Source of the DNA: Actinomycetota bacterium
GTDB taxonomy: Bacteria; Actinomycetota; CADDZG01; WHSQ01
Assembly: GCA_030446465.1 (NCBI GenBank)
Contig: JAUJNI010000002.1
Span: 41,143-105,142, forward strand
Direction of reading: 5' to 3'
DNA length: 64,000 nt
Shown piece after piece: positions 61,470 through 64,000 of the stretch. Under the pieces are notes generated by a model. It was given only the letters and a program-made list of their open reading frames with translations, had not been told where the DNA came from and made no database searches. The position numbers and the translations under genes are program-made. The first letter of the stretch is position 1. Every line of letters begins with the position of its first letter.

Positions 61470-61844
61470 GTGGCGATGACCGAGAAGGCTCCCAACAAAG
61501 TAGGTATCAGCAGCACGGCTGCTGCCAAGGTCGCCGAATTGCTCGAGCGTGAGGTCTCCTCGGCCCCCGAAGAGCACTCCGGCAAGTCCTATGCGCTTCG
61601 AGTGGCGGTGCAGCCGGGGGGCTGTGCGGGCCTCCGTTACGCCCTGTACTTCGACGACGAGAAGAGAGACGGCGACGAGGTGATGATTTCCGAGGGCGTC
61701 GAGGTGAGGGTGGACAAGATGAGCGCCCCCTACCTCCGCGGCGCCACAATCGATTATGTGGACGGCCTGCAGCAGTCGGGTTTCACCATCGACAACCCAA
61801 ACGCAAAGGGATCCTGCGCCTGCGGGGACTCCGCCCAGTTCTAG
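61470..61844 (+). CDS. erpA: A-type iron-sulfur cluster carrier (ErpA/HesB)
   Basis: The 124-residue protein has the A-type fold with three cluster cysteines, one in G-G-C-A-G-L and two in the C-terminal S-C-A-C-G. It delivers Fe-S clusters to apoproteins; IspH, LipA and endonuclease III in this window are potential clients. AAGGAGG stands nine bases before the GTG at 61470; the ATG at 61476 is an alternative. A strong terminator follows. Confidence 0.9.
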   Translation: MAMTEKAPNKVGISSTAAAKVAELLEREVSSAPEEHSGKSYALRVAVQPGGCAGLRYALYFDDEKRDGDEVMISEGVEVRVDKMSAPYLRGATIDYVDGLQQSGFTIDNPNAKGSCACGDSAQF

Positions 61845-61870
61845 TCGACTGAACGATCGTATTTCTGATG

Positions 61871-61900
61871 CGCCGCGCCTTCAGGGGCGCGGCGTCTTCG
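61871..61900 (+). terminator. Strong GC-rich terminator hairpin after the A-type carrier gene
   Basis: CGCCGCGCC (61871-61879) and GGCGCGGCG (61886-61894) are exact complements with a six-base loop, followed by TCTTCG. It lies 27 bases after the stop codon. Confidence 0.7.
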
Positions 61901-61941
61901 CGCCCGGCCGAGGGCATCTAGCCACCCTCGTCGGAACCACC

Positions 61942-62348
61942 GTGGGCGCGGTGATCGGAGGCGGACTTGGCCTCCTACCAAGTCTGCTGCTCGGTGGTGG
62001 TCGCGGCCTCCAAAGGAATGAACAGGCCGAAGCCGAAGCGGCGCTGTTCGTCCTCGTGTTCCTGGTCGGGGTCGGTCTTGGCCTTTGGGTGGGAGCCGGG
62101 TTGGGCTGCTGGGCCGGGTTGCGGTTGCGTCGTCACCAATGGGCCGGCCCCACGGCCGGGCTGGTGGTGCTGCTCGGCCCTTTGTGGGGTTTTGCTACCG
62201 GAGGCTTGCTTGGCTCCAAGGACTTCCTGAGCTTGCTAGGTCCCTCACGACGGTTGCAGGAGGGGTCCTCGACTTCCTCATGCTTGCCGTCGCACCGCTG
62301 TCGGCCCGCGCCATCATCGTGTGGCTCAACTCCGAGGCAACCGGCTGA
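61942..62348 (+). pseudogene. Glycine-rich membrane protein, frameshifted
   Basis: From GTG 61942 one frame gives three hydrophobic segments: a Gly/Leu stretch, F-V-L-V-F-L-V-G-V-G-L-G-L-W-V and L-V-V-L-L-G-P-L-W-G-F. At about 62234 the hydrophobic character stops in this frame and resumes in another as V-L-D-F-L-M-L-A-V-A-P-L-S-A-R-A, ending with TGA at 62346-62348. One missing base near 62234 would join them into a protein of about 135 residues. The start is uncertain and no family is recognised. It could be a broken gene or a sequencing error. Confidence 0.45.
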
Positions 62349-62389
62349 CCATGCTCGTTGGAGCTGCGGCCGGGCTAAGGTAGAGGCCT

Positions 62390-62470
62390 GCAGCGGGGGA
62401 GCTCCTCACGGGGCTGAGAGGCCGAAAGGCGACCCCTTGAACCTGATCGGGTTAACGCCCGCGGAGGGAG
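62390..62470 (+). promoter_or_regulatory. TPP (THI-box) riboswitch
   Basis: The leader contains GGGGCTGAGAG, a short GGCCGAAAGGC stem, ACCCCTTGAACCTGATCGGG and a closing GCCCGCGGAGGGAG, which are the conserved elements of the thiamine pyrophosphate riboswitch in the right order. It ends nine bases before the transporter ATG, and the GGAGGGAG serves as the ribosome binding site. High TPP should block translation of the transporter. Confidence 0.93.
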
Positions 62471-62478
62471 CGATTCAC

Positions 62479-63909
62479 ATGAGCAAGGTACTCGAACGCG
62501 TCGAAAGCGCGCCCGACTGGGGCATCGCACCGGTCCCACCACAGCATCGGCGGCTCTCGGGCTTCGACCTGGCAGTGCTGTGGGGGGATCTGGGCATAGG
62601 GGTGCTGGTACTGGTCACGGGCGCGCTGCTGGTGCCTGCTCTCGGGTTTTCCACCGCCATGGTCGCCATCGTGCTCGGATCGGTCATGGGCGTGGCGCTG
62701 CTTGCGCTCGGAGCCGTTGCGGGCGCCGACCATGGGGTCCCGACGATGGTCTTGTTTCGTCCTGTGCTCGGGATCCGCGGATCGTGGTTTCCGAGCGTCA
62801 TGAACGTCCTTCAAATGATTGGGTGGACGGCTGTAGAGCTGTGGGCCATGTCCTTTGTTGCAGACCTCGTCGCTAGACGGGCTTTTGGCTTCTCGGCTCG
62901 CTGGTTGTGGCTTGCCCTTGCCGCCGCCGTCTGCACCGGTCTCGCGCTGTGGGGACCGGTTGGAGTGACTCGAGTGTGGCTCAAACGCTTTGGTGCTTGG
63001 GCAGTGATCGGCATCTGCGTTGCGGTCACGGTGCTGGTCCTTGCGACGGATGGGATAACCGACGCGTTGCGAAGCTCGGGGGCCGGCGGCTTTCCCAGCT
63101 TTGGGCTTGCGCTCGATCTGGTCATCGCCATGCCGATCTCGTGGCTGCCCCTCGTTGCTGATTACAGCCGCTTTGCTCGACGTCCCCATGCCGCGGGGTG
63201 GGGGACTTTCACCGGCTACCTGGTGGCAAACGTCTGGCTGTACGCGCTCGGCGCGCTTCTTGTCCTCCAGACGCCGGGCACCACTCCGGATCCGGCCGGG
63301 ATAGCCGGCGGGCTACTCGCCGTTACAGGTGGTTCGATCGCAGGAGTCCTCTTCTTGTTCGGATTGCTGGTGGGTGAGACCGACGAGGCCTTCGCCGACA
63401 TGTATTCCGGCGCCGTCTCTCTTCAGAACATATGGCCGCGGGCCTCGCGCAGGGGCCTGACGCTCACCATCGCCGCCATAGCCACCGGCCTGGCGGCCTG
63501 GTTGACGATGGAACGTTACGAGAGCTTCCTGTTCTTGATCGGGTCCATCTTCATTCCGCTGTTCGGCATCCTCTGCGCCGATCATTTCTTCAACCGGCGT
63601 GGCCGCATCGATCTCGAGGCTCTCTACTCCAGCGGCGGGCGCTACTGGTTCACTGGGGGGATACGTCTGGCCGCGTTCCTACCCTGGCTGGCGGGGTTTG
63701 CCGTGTATCACTGGATCGCTCCGGTGGGGCCACCGTGGTGGACGGAGCTCATTGGAAACGCCTTCGGTGCACCGCTGTCCGCATCGCTGCCATGGTTGGG
63801 TGCATCGGTGCCGTCGTTCGTAGCGTCCTTCACGTTAGCGGTCGTTGGCCCTCGTCTATCATCCAGGAGTCCCACGCCCGAGAGAGGTGAAGATGAGAAT
63901 TCAGGCTAA
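62479..63909 (+). CDS. cytX: CytX-type NCS1 transporter for hydroxymethylpyrimidine
   Basis: The 476-residue protein has about twelve transmembrane helices and the NCS1/CytX pattern: L-W-G-D-L-G-I-G-V-L-V near residue 35, G-W-T-A-V-E-L-W, and L-P-L-V-A-D-Y-S-R-F-A. With the TPP riboswitch directly upstream, it most likely imports HMP, the pyrimidine precursor of thiamine. No thiamine biosynthesis gene is in the window. Its last 17 bases overlap the next gene. Confidence 0.9.
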   Translation: MSKVLERVESAPDWGIAPVPPQHRRLSGFDLAVLWGDLGIGVLVLVTGALLVPALGFSTAMVAIVLGSVMGVALLALGAVAGADHGVPTMVLFRPVLGIRGSWFPSVMNVLQMIGWTAVELWAMSFVADLVARRAFGFSARWLWLALAAAVCTGLALWGPVGVTRVWLKRFGAWAVIGICVAVTVLVLATDGITDALRSSGAGGFPSFGLALDLVIAMPISWLPLVADYSRFARRPHAAGWGTFTGYLVANVWLYALGALLVLQTPGTTPDPAGIAGGLLAVTGGSIAGVLFLFGLLVGETDEAFADMYSGAVSLQNIWPRASRRGLTLTIAAIATGLAAWLTMERYESFLFLIGSIFIPLFGILCADHFFNRRGRIDLEALYSSGGRYWFTGGIRLAAFLPWLAGFAVYHWIAPVGPPWWTELIGNAFGAPLSASLPWLGASVPSFVASFTLAVVGPRLSSRSPTPERGEDENSG

Positions 63910-64000
63910 TTGCAACACCTGTGAGAGAACTTTTCTTCTGTCCCAGATCGGGCCCGACTCCGACGCTCCAGGCCGCTGCCCCTTTTGCGGCGCACGATTC
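63893..64000 (+). CDS. Zinc-ribbon protein, partial at window end
   Basis: The ATG at 63893, behind GAGAGAGGTGA, opens a frame of 36 residues to the window edge. Two C-X2-C pairs (C-N-T-C and C-P-F-C) form a zinc ribbon. The frame differs from and overlaps the end of cytX. The rest of the gene and its function are outside the window. Confidence 0.6.
   Translation, partial: MRIQANCNTCERTFLLSQIGPDSDAPGRCPFCGARF

Noticed and set aside
1-64000. rRNA, tRNA, CRISPR, prophage, transposase
   Set aside because: I saw no conserved rRNA or tRNA sequence, no regular spacer arrays and no integrase or transposase motif.

Overview
The window is a gene-dense, high-G+C chromosomal segment with frequent GTG and TTG starts and many 1-4 base gene overlaps. 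It carries two F420-type oxidoreductase families, an IlvG-like ThDP enzyme close to the mycobacterial type, two adjacent mycobacterial-style acyl-CoA dehydrogenases, a ferredoxin-linked 2-oxoacid oxidoreductase and a seven-iron-type ferredoxin. This gene set points to an actinobacterium (Actinomycetota), probably a poorly characterised lineage; that placement is inference from gene content. I see no rRNA, tRNA, CRISPR array, insertion sequence or prophage.

Layout. 1-2000: a secreted PKD-domain protein between two paralogous small proteins, in a slightly AT-richer stretch. 2081-7134: a CBS-like fragment, a membrane-tethered phospholipase C/acid-phosphatase-type phosphoesterase, a LysM protein, an M28 peptidase lipoprotein and an AarF/UbiB kinase. 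7253-8239: a frameshifted DUF559 nuclease gene bracketed by short repeats. 8324-14144: aldehyde dehydrogenase, acylphosphatase, a cysteine-less HesB-like protein, a PPOX-fold protein and a 1053-residue GAF/GGDEF/GAF3/HD-GYP protein. 14155-17407: a compact minus-strand phenylacetyl-CoA epoxygenase operon (paaABCD) led by a TetR regulator, with a palindromic operator. 17435-29871: endonuclease III, IspH, a pterin dehydratase, an LLM flavin enzyme, an Mla/Mce-type ATPase, two acyl-CoA dehydrogenases, an SCP2-alpha/beta hydrolase fusion, a Rossmann epimerase, YgfZ, a nucleotidyltransferase, an MBL hydrolase and a membrane-anchored molybdopterin oxidoreductase.

29888-36298 is a metal homeostasis locus: a cation diffusion facilitator diverges from a DtxR/MntR regulator followed by an ABC metal importer (binding protein, ATPase, two permeases). 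Both permeases end in cytosolic winged-helix-like tails. The CDF gene, the binding-protein gene (twice) and the ATPase gene carry apparent frameshifts, four within 2.2 kb. 36316-36432 holds two copies of a 45-bp palindromic repeat; a third lies at 49899.

36904-46136 is central carbon metabolism: dihydrolipoyl dehydrogenase, a lipoprotein, pyruvate kinase (5' end irregular), then E2, lipB, E1-alpha, E1-beta and lipA, so a complete 2-oxoacid dehydrogenase complex is encoded with its own lipoylation enzymes. 46277-49222: a lipoprotein, a small secreted RTX-like protein and an SDR. 49314-52987: ferredoxin, an SH3-like small protein and KorA/KorB, a ferredoxin-dependent alternative to the dehydrogenase complex. 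53016-58357: small proteins, IlvG-like enzyme, a methyltransferase, a PolX-like PHP protein and GlgC. 58381-61844: TldD/TldE and an A-type Fe-S carrier. 61942-64000: a frameshifted membrane protein, a TPP riboswitch controlling a CytX-type HMP transporter, and the start of a zinc-ribbon protein.

The strongest candidates for new biology are the two metal permeases with DNA-binding-like tails, the 45-bp palindromic repeat family, and the DUF559 cassette flanked by repeats. The frameshift cluster could be real decay or assembly error, and the sequence alone cannot decide.
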